Assembly: GCA_000612485.1 (NCBI GenBank)
Contig: CP007494.1
Coordinates: forward strand, 2,356,001 to 2,420,000
Direction: 5' to 3'
DNA: 64,000 nt
From: Bordetella holmesii ATCC 51541
Lineage (GTDB): Bacteria; Pseudomonadota; Gammaproteobacteria; Burkholderiales; Burkholderiaceae_B
Part shown: positions 45,401 to 53,626 of the stretch, one piece after another
How positions within the stretch are numbered: the stretch's first letter is position 1
Layout of the letters: each line of letters starts with the position of its first letter
Translations under genes and position numbers: made by a program
The notes under the pieces: generated by a model
Databases searched by the model: none
Told to the model about the DNA's origin: nothing
The model's input: only the letters and a program-made list of their open reading frames with translations

Positions 45401-46348
45401 CGTAATTTGGCGCAGTTAAAGGCCGAGCTGGGCAAGCAGGCGCAGGCCACGTTTCAGCAACTGGCCGCCCGTGACAACGACGTGGCCCAGGCGCTGGCGC
45501 ATGAGAATCTGACTGGCTGGACCTTCGGGCCCTTGCCTGACATCATGGAAATCCGTCGCGGTGGCCAGTCAGTGGTCGGCTATCCGGCCTTGGTGGATCG
45601 TGGCACGCATTGCGATCTGGATGTCTTTGATGATCCTGAAGAGGCCAGACGCCACCATCGTGCGGGGCTCTTGCGGCTGTTTCGCATCGGTCTGCGTGAG
45701 CAAGTGAAGTTTCTGGAAAAGAACCTCACCGACCTCACCAAGATGAGCATGTTTTACATGACGCTGGGCACTCAGGATGAGTTGCGTGACCAGATCATCG
45801 ACTGCGCGCTCGCTCAGGCCTGCCTGGGCGAGCCCTGGCCCGTCAACGAGCAGCAGTTCGACGCACGGCGTCAGGATGGCAAGGGGCGGCTTGGTCTGCT
45901 GGCTCAAGAGGTGGCGCGGCTTTCGATGGCCATTCTGACCGAGTATGCCGCGTTGCAGCGCAAGCTGGCGCAAGCCAAGCCGCATGCGGCGGCTTATGCC
46001 GATCTGATGCAGCAGCTTGGCGCGCTCATGCCGAAGTGGTTTGTGCGCGACATTCCCTACGCACACCTGGCCCATTACCCACGCTACCTGAAAGCGGCGG
46101 TCGCACGCATCGACAAGCTGCGCGCCGATCCGGAGCGGGACGCGCGCCTGCTGGCCGAGATGGCGCCGTTGCTGACGCAATATCAGCGAGCCCGCTCCGC
46201 GCTGAAAGGCGCGCCGGACCCCAGGCTGGACGAGTTTCGTTGGCTGTTGGAAGAGTTGCGTGTGGCGCTGTTCGCCCAAGAGCTGCGCACCCCCATGCCG
46301 GTGTCGGTCAAACGCCTGCTGAAAACCTGGGAGAGCATGCGGCGCTGA
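42488..46348 (+). CDS. hrpA: ATP-dependent RNA helicase HrpA
   Basis: This is a 1286-residue DEAH-box helicase. Walker A GETGSGKTTQLPK starts at residue 52, and the DEAH motif in IIIDEAHERSLNIDFLLGYL is near 149. Motif III SAT and motif VI QRAGRCGRIGPG are also clear. The ratchet and OB-fold parts follow, and a long HrpA-specific C-terminal region (about 700-1286) contains KVEWQGVSMALDYHFEPGSPRDGVTLSVPL. HrpA rescues stalled ribosomes and processes some mRNAs. Length is normal, with no lesion. It converges on lpxO, with a strong hairpin between them. Confidence 0.96.
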   Translation: MPETPRPAASPRPARPERPIPVITYPEDLPVSARRQEIAQAIAAHQVVIVSGETGSGKTTQLPKICLELGRGRRAMIGHTQPRRLAATSVAKRIAEELNTPMGEVVGYQVRFNDRTGPNAAIKLMTDGILLAESQRDPLLRRYDTIIIDEAHERSLNIDFLLGYLRQLLPRRPDLKVVITSATIDADRFAQHFADAQGQPAPVIEVSGRLYPVEVRYRPVQAPQTDEQASAPAKGTRERLAGDEERDLIDAIVDAVDECARHGPGDVLVFLPGEREIRESAEALRKRHPVGTEILPLYARLSQAEQEKIFHPRGNSRRVVLATNVAETSLTVPGIRFVVDSGLARIKRYSWRNKVEQLRIEPISRASANQRAGRCGRIGPGLCIRLYDEADYNARAAFTDPEVLRSSLASVILRMKALKLDDIEQFPFVEAPPGRAVADGYHLLQELGAIEMSDDEDGQGKRVFTLTRTGQDLARLPVDPRIGRMILAAREQQCLTEMLIIAAALSVQDARDRPMQEREASEAAHAKFADEKSEFLSFLKLWRWYGEQVQHKVSQRKLVALLRQNFLSPIRLREWHDVHSQLASLVGEQGWRLNQSDATYEQLHLALLTGLLGNIGFKSEEGANYLGARDIRFHIHPGSRLAKKAGRWIVAAELVDTTRLYARCVARIEPVWIERAAAHLLRRNFSDPRWEKKAGQVVANERATLYGLVIYSGRRVQYGRIHPEHARELFIRQALVPGEIDTRLAFVAHNRKLIAGIEKLEHQTRRPDILVDDELIYAFYDRQIPAGMSQTATLEKWVHGLDKKAAARLMLTREELMRHEAAGVTTEVFPKKVEWQGVSMALDYHFEPGSPRDGVTLSVPLFALNQIDAQRCEWLVPGMLKEKAHLLLKSLPQKQWRHCVPLPDYAAGFYDRWFERAADPGMGLIDALSEDMWKQVQVRPLASDFKLETLPAHLFMNFKVVDEHGRMLAAGRNLAQLKAELGKQAQATFQQLAARDNDVAQALAHENLTGWTFGPLPDIMEIRRGGQSVVGYPALVDRGTHCDLDVFDDPEEARRHHRAGLLRLFRIGLREQVKFLEKNLTDLTKMSMFYMTLGTQDELRDQIIDCALAQACLGEPWPVNEQQFDARRQDGKGRLGLLAQEVARLSMAILTEYAALQRKLAQAKPHAAAYADLMQQLGALMPKWFVRDIPYAHLAHYPRYLKAAVARIDKLRADPERDARLLAEMAPLLTQYQRARSALKGAPDPRLDEFRWLLEELRVALFAQELRTPMPVSVKRLLKTWESMRR

Positions 46349-46351
46349 CGG

Positions 46352-46392
46352 CGCAATGCCCAACGCCTGATTGCCAGGCGTTGGGCATTGCG
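46352..46392. terminator. perfect 18-bp hairpin between hrpA and lpxO
   Basis: Bases 46352-46369 pair without mismatch with 46375-46392 around ATTGC. It fills nearly the whole gap between two converging genes. It lacks a T-tract but is strong enough to stop or protect both transcripts. Confidence 0.7.
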
Positions 46393-46393
46393 G

Positions 46394-47293
46394 TCACCAG
46401 GCCAGAAAAGCCAGGACGACCAGGATGATCAAGCCCCATTTCGTGAGCTTGTAGACGGTTTTGTTCCACGCCTTGAACTGCTTGCGCTTTTGGTCGAGCT
46501 TCCAGTGAGCGTGCGTCAGTTTGTTGATGGCGCCGGTCTGGTCACCGGCGTCGTTGGGCGAGCTGGCCGCCGACATGACCTTGCGGCCAAACCAGCGATT
46601 GAAGGCTTCGGCCCAGCCCCATTTCAGGGGCCGCTCGACGTCGCAGAACAGAATGATGCGGTTGGCGTCGCTTTTGTTGTGCGCTTCGTGCACGTAGGTT
46701 TCATCGAAGACCACGCTTTCGCCATCGCGCCAACTGTACGAATCCCCGTCGACCACGATGTAGCAACGATCATCGTTGGGCGTGGCCAGACCCAGGTGAT
46801 AGCGTAGCGACCCCGCGAAGGGGTCGCGGTGGGCGTTGAGCTTGCCGCCGGGCGGCAGCTCGGCAAACATGGCAGCCTTGACCTTCGGCAGAGTCTTGAG
46901 CAGGGCTACCGTATTGGGGCAGAGCTCTTCGGCCGAGGGGTGGCGTGCGTCATACCATTTCAGATAGAAGCGTTTCCAACCATATTTGAAGAACGAGTTA
47001 AACCCGATGTCATCATGATTGTCGGCCGCGCGTATGCGCCGTAACTCCGCCATCTTGAGGGCTTCGTCCCGAATGATCTGCCAATTTTCGTCCAGAACCC
47101 GCAACTCGGGGATTTCGCGGCTGGTGAGATAGGCCGTGGTCGGGACACGCGAACACAACACCATGAAGGCATTGATGGGTGCCAGGATGACGGAGTGATC
47201 CAGAAACTGGCGCGAGAGCGACAGGCGCACACGGCCACGAAAGTGTGCGAACAGTATGGAGGCCAGCCAGAGGCCGGGGATCAGCCATTTCAT
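46394..47293 (-). CDS. lpxO: lipid A 2-hydroxylase, aspartyl/asparaginyl beta-hydroxylase family
   Basis: This is a 299-residue Fe(II)/2-oxoglutarate dioxygenase. N-terminal and C-terminal hydrophobic segments (about 1-18 and 283-299) suggest membrane anchoring. The iron site is seen as HRDP in LNAHRDPFAGSLRYHLGL, with DGESVVFDETYVHEAHN carrying the second His and the downstream NRIILFCDVERP. LpxO adds a 2-hydroxyl group to a secondary acyl chain of lipid A; Bordetella homologues are known. It appears intact, and fits the LPS gene content downstream. Confidence 0.9.
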   Translation of the reverse strand: MKWLIPGLWLASILFAHFRGRVRLSLSRQFLDHSVILAPINAFMVLCSRVPTTAYLTSREIPELRVLDENWQIIRDEALKMAELRRIRAADNHDDIGFNSFFKYGWKRFYLKWYDARHPSAEELCPNTVALLKTLPKVKAAMFAELPPGGKLNAHRDPFAGSLRYHLGLATPNDDRCYIVVDGDSYSWRDGESVVFDETYVHEAHNKSDANRIILFCDVERPLKWGWAEAFNRWFGRKVMSAASSPNDAGDQTGAINKLTHAHWKLDQKRKQFKAWNKTVYKLTKWGLIILVVLAFLAW

Positions 47294-47419
47294 TTGGGGA
47301 CGGATAACCTAGCGGAGTGATGTAGTGGATTGTCCCATATCCCGCCGCCCGGATGTTTTGACAAATCTCCATCCTGCGCAAGGGTATGCTGCCCGGACCG
47401 TCCCGCCGGCCTGCGCGGG

Positions 47420-47425
47420 TACAAT
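47420..47425 (+). promoter_or_regulatory. -10 box 7 bases from the dnaE start
   Basis: TACAAT ends 6 bases before the ATG (TACAATCCGGGC-ATG). If used, transcription would begin at or next to the A of the start codon and give a leaderless mRNA. No ribosome site is present before dnaE, which agrees. A TTGACA at 47358 is too far upstream to pair with it. Confidence 0.45.
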
Positions 47426-47431
47426 CCGGGC

Positions 47432-50400
47432 ATGTCCGAAGCCGCAACAAATCCGCCCCCTTTTGTACATCTGCGCGTTCACTCCGAGTTTTCGGTCGTG
47501 GACGGTATCGTGCGTATTTCCGACTTGATCAAGCGTGTGGCCAGAATGGGCCAGCCGGCAGTCGCCCTGACCGATCTTTCGAATATTTTCGGTCTGATCA
47601 AGTTCTATAAAAACGCCCGTGGCGCTGGGATCAAGCCCATCGCGGGGTGTGATGTCTGGCTCAGCAACGACGAAGACCGCGACAAGCCATTTCGCGCGTT
47701 GCTGCTGGTACGCAATCACCAAGGCTATCTCAACCTTTGCGAACTCCTGTCGCAATCGTTTCTGCTGAATCAGTACAAAGGCCGGGCCGAGTTGCGGCGT
47801 GAATGGCTGCAGGGACAGGAAGGGTTGATCGTGCTGTCTGGTGGGCGGGCCGGCGACATCGGCCATGCGTTGGACGCAGGCAATACGGTCGCCGCCCTGG
47901 CGCTGGCGCGCCAATGGGGGGAGATGTTCCCCGGCGCTTTCTACATCGAACTGCAGCGCGCCGGTATGGATGGCGACGAGGCGTATACCCAGGCAGCCAT
48001 GCGGCTGGCCGCCGAAGCGGGGCTGCCGGTGGTGGCCACCCACCCGGTGCAGTTCCTGGACCGCGAAGAGTTCCAGGCTCACGAGGCGCGCGTATGTATC
48101 GCCGAGGGTGAAATCCTGGCCGATCCGCGCCGGGTCAAGCGTTTCACACCGCAGCAATATTTGCAAAGTTCGCAGGAGATGCAGGCCCGTTTTGCGGACG
48201 TGCCTTCGGCCCTTGCCAATACGATAGAGATTGCCAAACGCTGCAATCTGTCGCTGGTGCTGGGCAAGCCTCGGCTGCCCATCTTCCCCACCCCTGAGGG
48301 CGTGACCCTGGACGATTATCTCGTGCAGCTGTCCGAAGAGGGGCTGGAGAAGCGGCTGGCTTTTCTGTTTCCGGAGCAGGCCGAGCGGGACCGGCAGCGC
48401 GACACCTATTACGAGCGCCTGCGCTGGGAGTGCAAAACCATCATCCAGATGGGCTTTCCCGGTTACTTCCTGATCGTGCAGGACTTCATCAACTGGGGCA
48501 AGAACAACGGCGTGCCTGTGGGGCCGGGTCGGGGTTCGGGTGCGGGCTCGCTGGTGGCCTATGCCTTGGGGATCACCGATCTGGACCCCATTCGCTACGA
48601 TTTGCTGTTCGAGCGCTTCCTGAATCCGGAGCGGGTATCCATGCCCGACTTCGATATCGACTTCTGCCAGGACAACCGCGAACGCGTCATCGAGTACGTC
48701 AAGACCAAGTATGGCCGCGCGGCTGTCAGCCAGATCGCCACGTTCGGTACCCTTGGCGCCAAGGCGGTCGTACGCGACGCCGGACGGGTGCTGGACATGC
48801 CTTATATGTTCTGCGATGGCCTGTCCAAGCTCATTCCTTTCAACCCGGCCGACCCCTGGTCGCTGGAGCGCACCCTCAAGGACGAACCGGCTTTCAAGGA
48901 ACGCTACGAGCAGGAGGAAGAAGTCCGTGCGCTGGTGGACCTGGCGCGCCCGCTCGAAGGTCTGACTCGCAATATCGGCATGCATGCCGGCGGCGTGCTC
49001 ATCGCACCGGGAAAGCTCACGGATTTTTGCCCGCTCTATTGCCAGCCTGGTCAGGAAAACAGCGCGGTATCGCAGTTCGACAAGGATGACGTCGAGGCTG
49101 CAGGTCTGGTGAAGTTCGACTTTCTGGGCCTGCGCAACCTGACCATTCTGGATTGGGCCGTGCGCTATGTGCGCCAGTTCAATGCCGACAAACGCGATTT
49201 CGACATCATGGCGTTGGCGTTGGATGACCCCGCCGCCTACAAGGTACTGTGCGACGCCAACACCACTGCCGTGTTTCAGCTTGAATCGCGCGGCATGAAG
49301 GAGTTGCTCAAGAAGTTGCGGCCCAACACCTTCGAAGACATCATCGCCATGCTGGCCTTGTACCGTCCGGGGCCGTTGGAGTCCGGCATGGTGGACGATT
49401 TCGTCAACCGCAAGCACGGTCGTGCGGCGGTGGATTATTTTCACCCGGATCTTGAAGGCACGCTAAAAAGCACCTACGGCGTCATCGTCTACCAAGAGCA
49501 GGTGATGCTGATCTCGCAGATCATCGGTGGCTATTCGCTGGGTGGCGCGGATCTGTTGCGCCGTGCCATGGGCAAGAAAAAGCCCGAGGAGATGGCCAAG
49601 CACCGCGAGCTGTTCCAGCAAGGCGCTCAAGAAAAAGGCCACGATCCGGACCTGGCGGTCAAACTGTTTGACCTGATGGAGAAATTCGCCGGCTACGGGT
49701 TTAACAAGTCCCATTCGGCCGCGTATGCCTTGATCGCTTATCAGACGGCTTGGCTCAAGGCTTATCACCCGGCCGAGTTTCTGGCTGCCACCTTGTCCTC
49801 CGACATGGATGACACCGACAAGGTGCAGATTTTCTGCCGCGACGCCCAGGACAATGGCGTCGAGGTGCTGCCGCCCGACGTCAATGCCTCGGGCTATCGG
49901 TTTGCCCCGGTCGAGGATGAACACACCGCTCATGGCAGGCCTCCACGCACCATGCGCTACGGCCTCGGGGCGGTCAAGGGAACCGGTCAGGGCGCGGTCG
50001 AAGAAATTCTGCGGGCGCGCCAGGAGGGCGGGCCTTTTGCGAATCTTTTCGATTTCTGCCGCCGTGTCAGCAAGCACGCCGTCAACCGCCGTACCATCGA
50101 GGCCCTGATCCGGGCCGGTGCCTTTGACACCATCGAATCCAATCGCGCCGCGATGCTGGCGTCGGTGGGCACCGCCATGGAGGCGGCCGAGCAGGCCGCT
50201 CGCAGCGTCAATCAGGCCTCGCTGTTTGGCGACGACAGCGGCGATGTCGTCGCCGGCGAGCTGGCCAAGGTGGCGCCCTGGAATCTGCACACGCGCTTGA
50301 CCGAAGAGAAGGCTGCGCTGGGGTATTACTTCAGCGGCCACCTGTTCGACGCCTGGCGTGACGAGGTGCGCCGTATCGTGCCCATGCCGTTGGCGCGTAT

Positions 50401-50923
50401 TGAGCCGCAACGCGACCTGCAATGGATGTGTGGCGTGCTCGCGGGCGTGCGCGTCATGATGACCCGCCGCGGAAAAATGGTGTTCGCCGTGCTCGACGAC
50501 GGTACGGCACAGGTCGAGATATCGGTCTTCAACGAGCTTTTCGAGAAACATCGCAATCGCCTCAAAGAGGACCAACTGCTCATCGTGCAGGGCAAGGTCA
50601 GCAACGACGAGTACTCCGGCGGCATGCGCATCGTGGCAGAAAACCTGTTCGATCTGCAGTTGGCCCGCGAGGCGCGCGCCCGCGCCCTGCGCATCACGCT
50701 CAACGGCCAGGCGGATGCGGCACGCTTGCGGCAACTGCTCAATCCCTTCCGGGCCGAGCCGGAAAACGGCATTCCAGGCGTGCCCGTCGATGTTATCTAC
50801 CGCAAGGATAATTTCCTGTGCACCGTGCGGTTGGGCCAAGAGTGGCGCGTGCGAATGGCAGACACCTTGCTGGAGAATCTCGCCCTCTGGGCCCAGCCCG
50901 ACGGCGTGGAGGTCAGTTACTGA
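47432..50923 (+). CDS. dnaE: DNA polymerase III alpha subunit
   Basis: This is a 1163-residue replicative polymerase. The N-terminal PHP domain starts with HLRVHSEFSVVDGIVRI. The catalytic palm has Asp406, 408 and 410 in MPDFDIDFCQDNRERVIEYV, preceded by GPGRGSGAGSLVAYALGITDLDPIRYDLLFERFLNP. Later parts are the beta-binding region near QASLFGD and the C-terminal OB-fold (about 990-1080). The ATG at 47432 is preferred over the upstream in-frame start at 47330, which precedes the promoter. Its TGA overlaps the next gene's ATG by one base. Confidence 0.97.
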   Translation: MSEAATNPPPFVHLRVHSEFSVVDGIVRISDLIKRVARMGQPAVALTDLSNIFGLIKFYKNARGAGIKPIAGCDVWLSNDEDRDKPFRALLLVRNHQGYLNLCELLSQSFLLNQYKGRAELRREWLQGQEGLIVLSGGRAGDIGHALDAGNTVAALALARQWGEMFPGAFYIELQRAGMDGDEAYTQAAMRLAAEAGLPVVATHPVQFLDREEFQAHEARVCIAEGEILADPRRVKRFTPQQYLQSSQEMQARFADVPSALANTIEIAKRCNLSLVLGKPRLPIFPTPEGVTLDDYLVQLSEEGLEKRLAFLFPEQAERDRQRDTYYERLRWECKTIIQMGFPGYFLIVQDFINWGKNNGVPVGPGRGSGAGSLVAYALGITDLDPIRYDLLFERFLNPERVSMPDFDIDFCQDNRERVIEYVKTKYGRAAVSQIATFGTLGAKAVVRDAGRVLDMPYMFCDGLSKLIPFNPADPWSLERTLKDEPAFKERYEQEEEVRALVDLARPLEGLTRNIGMHAGGVLIAPGKLTDFCPLYCQPGQENSAVSQFDKDDVEAAGLVKFDFLGLRNLTILDWAVRYVRQFNADKRDFDIMALALDDPAAYKVLCDANTTAVFQLESRGMKELLKKLRPNTFEDIIAMLALYRPGPLESGMVDDFVNRKHGRAAVDYFHPDLEGTLKSTYGVIVYQEQVMLISQIIGGYSLGGADLLRRAMGKKKPEEMAKHRELFQQGAQEKGHDPDLAVKLFDLMEKFAGYGFNKSHSAAYALIAYQTAWLKAYHPAEFLAATLSSDMDDTDKVQIFCRDAQDNGVEVLPPDVNASGYRFAPVEDEHTAHGRPPRTMRYGLGAVKGTGQGAVEEILRARQEGGPFANLFDFCRRVSKHAVNRRTIEALIRAGAFDTIESNRAAMLASVGTAMEAAEQAARSVNQASLFGDDSGDVVAGELAKVAPWNLHTRLTEEKAALGYYFSGHLFDAWRDEVRRIVPMPLARIEPQRDLQWMCGVLAGVRVMMTRRGKMVFAVLDDGTAQVEISVFNELFEKHRNRLKEDQLLIVQGKVSNDEYSGGMRIVAENLFDLQLAREARARALRITLNGQADAARLRQLLNPFRAEPENGIPGVPVDVIYRKDNFLCTVRLGQEWRVRMADTLLENLALWAQPDGVEVSY

Positions 50924-52023
50924 TGCAGCCTCTGCGCATTGTTCATTCCGAGGCCGCCACCAGCTTCGGCGGCCAGGAAGGCCGGATATTCAAAGAAATG
51001 CATGCCATGCGCGCGCGCGGCCACCACATGGAGGCCATCGTGCAGCCCGATGCGCAGTTGGGTGAACGCCTGCGCGACGCGGGCTTTACCGTCCATACGC
51101 TGTACATGGACGGCCCGCTCAACTATGTAAAGGGCGTGCTGGCCATCCGTGCCCTTCTCAAGCGGGGCCGGTATGACGTCCTCAATACCCACAGCCGGCG
51201 CGATACGGTGATTGCCGCTGCCGCCGCGCGCCTGGCGGGTACGCCTCTTATTGTGCGCACGCGCCACCTGTCCAACAAAGTAGGCTCGCTCTGGAGTTAC
51301 ACGGGTTTGCCCCACCGCGTCACCACCGTCAGCGACCACGTGCGCGACGGCCTGATCGCTCGCGGCGTGCCACCGGCCCACATCGCGACGCTGTACTCGC
51401 CCATTGTTTTGCCGCCGCCGGTCGAACGATCGACCTTGCGTGGCGAGCTTGGCCTGGGCGATGACGATCTGATCGTCGGGTGCGTGGCCGTGATGCGCGC
51501 CAGCAAGGGCCACAAGGCCCTGATCGACGCGATGGTACCGCTATTGGTAAATCACCCACGCCTGCATCTGGTCTTTGTCGGTGGCGGGTCGCCCGTCTTC
51601 GAACAGACGCAGGCGTATATCGCCGAATTGAGCCTGTCGTCGCGGGTTCACCTCATGGGCATGCGGCGAGACGTCCCCAATCTGCTGGCGGGCTTCGATA
51701 TCTTCGCCCTTGCCACGGAGCAGGAAGCCTCGGGCACGGTGTATGTCGAGGCCGAGGCCAGTGGTCTGCCTGTCGTGGGAACGAACGTCGGCGGCGTATC
51801 CGAAATGATGCGTGACGGCCAAACCGGTATTCTCGTCGCGCCCAAGGATGGGCAGGCCCTGACCGAAGCCCTGCGTCGCCTGATCGACGACGCGGCCCTG
51901 CGTCAACGCATGGGGCAGGCCGGCTGGCGTATGGTGCGTGAAGAAGGCGTTTTCTCCCCCGAACGGCTAGCCGAGAATACCGAGGCCGTCTACCGCAAAT
52001 GGCTGACTGAACGCAAACGATGA
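50923..52023 (+). CDS. GT4-family glycosyltransferase, probable LPS core
   Basis: This is a 366-residue GT-B enzyme. The N-terminal half has GGQEGRIFKEMHAMRARGHHM and LNTHSRRDTVIAAAAARLAG. The C-terminal donor-binding half has VAVMRASKGHKALIDAM, LHLVFVGGGSPVFEQ and the EX7E-like region EQEASGTVYVEAEASGLPVVGTNVGGVSEMM. Start and dnaE stop overlap (TGATG). It is the first gene of a run of glycosyltransferases and deacetylases resembling a core-oligosaccharide cluster known in B. pertussis. Sugar and acceptor are not known. Confidence 0.88.
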   Translation: MQPLRIVHSEAATSFGGQEGRIFKEMHAMRARGHHMEAIVQPDAQLGERLRDAGFTVHTLYMDGPLNYVKGVLAIRALLKRGRYDVLNTHSRRDTVIAAAAARLAGTPLIVRTRHLSNKVGSLWSYTGLPHRVTTVSDHVRDGLIARGVPPAHIATLYSPIVLPPPVERSTLRGELGLGDDDLIVGCVAVMRASKGHKALIDAMVPLLVNHPRLHLVFVGGGSPVFEQTQAYIAELSLSSRVHLMGMRRDVPNLLAGFDIFALATEQEASGTVYVEAEASGLPVVGTNVGGVSEMMRDGQTGILVAPKDGQALTEALRRLIDDAALRQRMGQAGWRMVREEGVFSPERLAENTEAVYRKWLTERKR

Positions 52024-52871
52024 AAAACGCGCCCAATGTTCCGGTGCTGATGTATCACCACATCACGCCGGCCGGCGGCATGATCGCCGCCACGCCCGAG
52101 GTCTTCGAGGCCCAGATCGCCGCGCTCGCTCGGGCCGGCTACCAGTCTTTGTCTGCCGATCAGTTCGCGGCGTATCTGGCCGGGGCGGCCGTGCCCGAGA
52201 AATCGGTGTTGATCACCTTCGACGATGGCTACTTGAACAACTGGGTGCATGCCCATCCCATTTTGGCGAAGCACGGCATGCGCGCCGTGATCTTCCTCAT
52301 TACCGGTCTGATTGGCGATGGGCCTGCACGTGCATGTTCGGGGCAGGGATTGCCCCTGCCTGCCGACGTGGATCATGACGCTTCCAAGCGGCTGATCGCC
52401 GAGGGACGGGCCGATGAGGTGATGCTGCGCTGGAGCGAGGTCCAGGCCATGAGGCAGGCGGGCACGTTCGAGTTCCATTCTCACACGCACACCCATACGC
52501 GCTGGGACAAAGTCTGCGGTGCGGATCTGTCGGCCAACCGCCAGCATATCGCTCAGGAACTGGCCGATTCGCGCGCCACGCTCATACAGCGGCTGGGTAA
52601 CGTGAGCGACCATCTCTGTTGGCCGCAAGGGTATTTCGACGTCGATTATGTGCAGGCCGCGCATGCTGCTGGCTTCCGTCACCTCTATACGACCGACCCT
52701 CTCGGGCAGAATCGCCCCGGCTCGAATCCGGCACATATCTACCGCTTTGCCGTGCGCAATCGCGCCGGCACATGGCTGACGCGGCGGATCTGGCAGTCCA
52801 GGGGGCCCGTGATCGGGCCGCTTTTCCACGCCTGGAAGGGCTTCAAGAAGCGCTTGAGGAGACGGGCATGA
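52020..52871 (+). CDS. polysaccharide deacetylase family protein
   Basis: This is a 283-residue NodB-type (CE4) protein. VPVLMYHHITPAGG opens it. The catalytic Asp pair is in VLITFDDGYLNNW, and the metal site in FEFHSHTHTHTRWD (HXXXH). It has a basic C-terminus (WKGFKKRLRRRA). It may remove an acetyl group from a HexNAc of the LPS core, which would create free amino sugars. It overlaps the preceding and following genes by four bases each. Confidence 0.88.
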   Translation: MKNAPNVPVLMYHHITPAGGMIAATPEVFEAQIAALARAGYQSLSADQFAAYLAGAAVPEKSVLITFDDGYLNNWVHAHPILAKHGMRAVIFLITGLIGDGPARACSGQGLPLPADVDHDASKRLIAEGRADEVMLRWSEVQAMRQAGTFEFHSHTHTHTRWDKVCGADLSANRQHIAQELADSRATLIQRLGNVSDHLCWPQGYFDVDYVQAAHAAGFRHLYTTDPLGQNRPGSNPAHIYRFAVRNRAGTWLTRRIWQSRGPVIGPLFHAWKGFKKRLRRRA

Positions 52872-53626
52872 CGCTGTCGGTCATCATCATCACCAAAAAC
52901 GAGGCGGCCAACATTCTCGGTTGCCTGGAGTCCGTCGTCTTTGCCGATGAGTTCATCGTCGTCGACTCGGGCAGCACGGATAACACGGTCGAGTTGGCGC
53001 GCGACTTTGGCGCGCGGGTGGTCGTCACGGCGGACTGGCCGGGATTCGGCCCACAGAAGAACCGGGCCTTGGACCTGGCTACCGGAGACTGGGTCTTGTC
53101 CATAGACGCCGATGAGCGCGTCACGCCCGAACTGGCCCAAGCCATCCAGGCCGCCGTGCGGGACGGGCAGGTCCTGGCATGGGAGATGCCGCGCCTGTCG
53201 TGGTTCTGCGGTCGGTTTATCCGGCACAGCGGCTGGTGGCCCGATTACGTATTGCGCCTCTGGAAGCGCGGCGCCGCACGATTTACCGATGCTGCCGTGC
53301 ATGAGAGAGCGGTCCCGGCAGACGGGCGTAGCGCCCGGCTCGGGCCGCATTTGCTGCACTACCCGTATCCGGATTTTGATTCGTTGATCAGCAAGATCAA
53401 CCGTTACTCATCCGATGCGGCTGCGATGATGCATGCCAGGGACCGCCGCGCCAACGTCTTCACAGCCTTGGGTCATGGCTTCTGGACCTTCGTGCGTATT
53501 TATCTCATCCGGCGCGGGTTTCTCGACGGCCGGCATGGATTGGTGCTGGCAGCCACTGCGGCCGCCGGTAGTTTTTTCCGTTATGCCAAGCTGATGCTCA
53601 AGTCCGAGCCAGAGCCACCCAAGTGA
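52868..53626 (+). CDS. GT2-family glycosyltransferase (WaaE/KdtX-like)
   Basis: This is a 252-residue GT-A enzyme of the type that adds a glucose to the inner-core heptose. MTLSVIIITKNEAANILGCLESVVFADEFIVVDSGSTDNT is the nucleotide-sugar fold, and LSIDADERV gives the DXD-like site. WWPDYVLRLWKRG and HYPYPDFDSLISKINRYS are WaaE-like. The ATG at 52868 overlaps the deacetylase stop. The next gene starts within its stop (GTGA). Confidence 0.9.
   Translation: MTLSVIIITKNEAANILGCLESVVFADEFIVVDSGSTDNTVELARDFGARVVVTADWPGFGPQKNRALDLATGDWVLSIDADERVTPELAQAIQAAVRDGQVLAWEMPRLSWFCGRFIRHSGWWPDYVLRLWKRGAARFTDAAVHERAVPADGRSARLGPHLLHYPYPDFDSLISKINRYSSDAAAMMHARDRRANVFTALGHGFWTFVRIYLIRRGFLDGRHGLVLAATAAAGSFFRYAKLMLKSEPEPPK

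Noticed and set aside
47309..49444. 711-residue ORF antisense to dnaE
   Set aside because: The stretch is a long GC-rich shadow frame rich in His, Gln and Arg, and dnaE on the other strand is complete.
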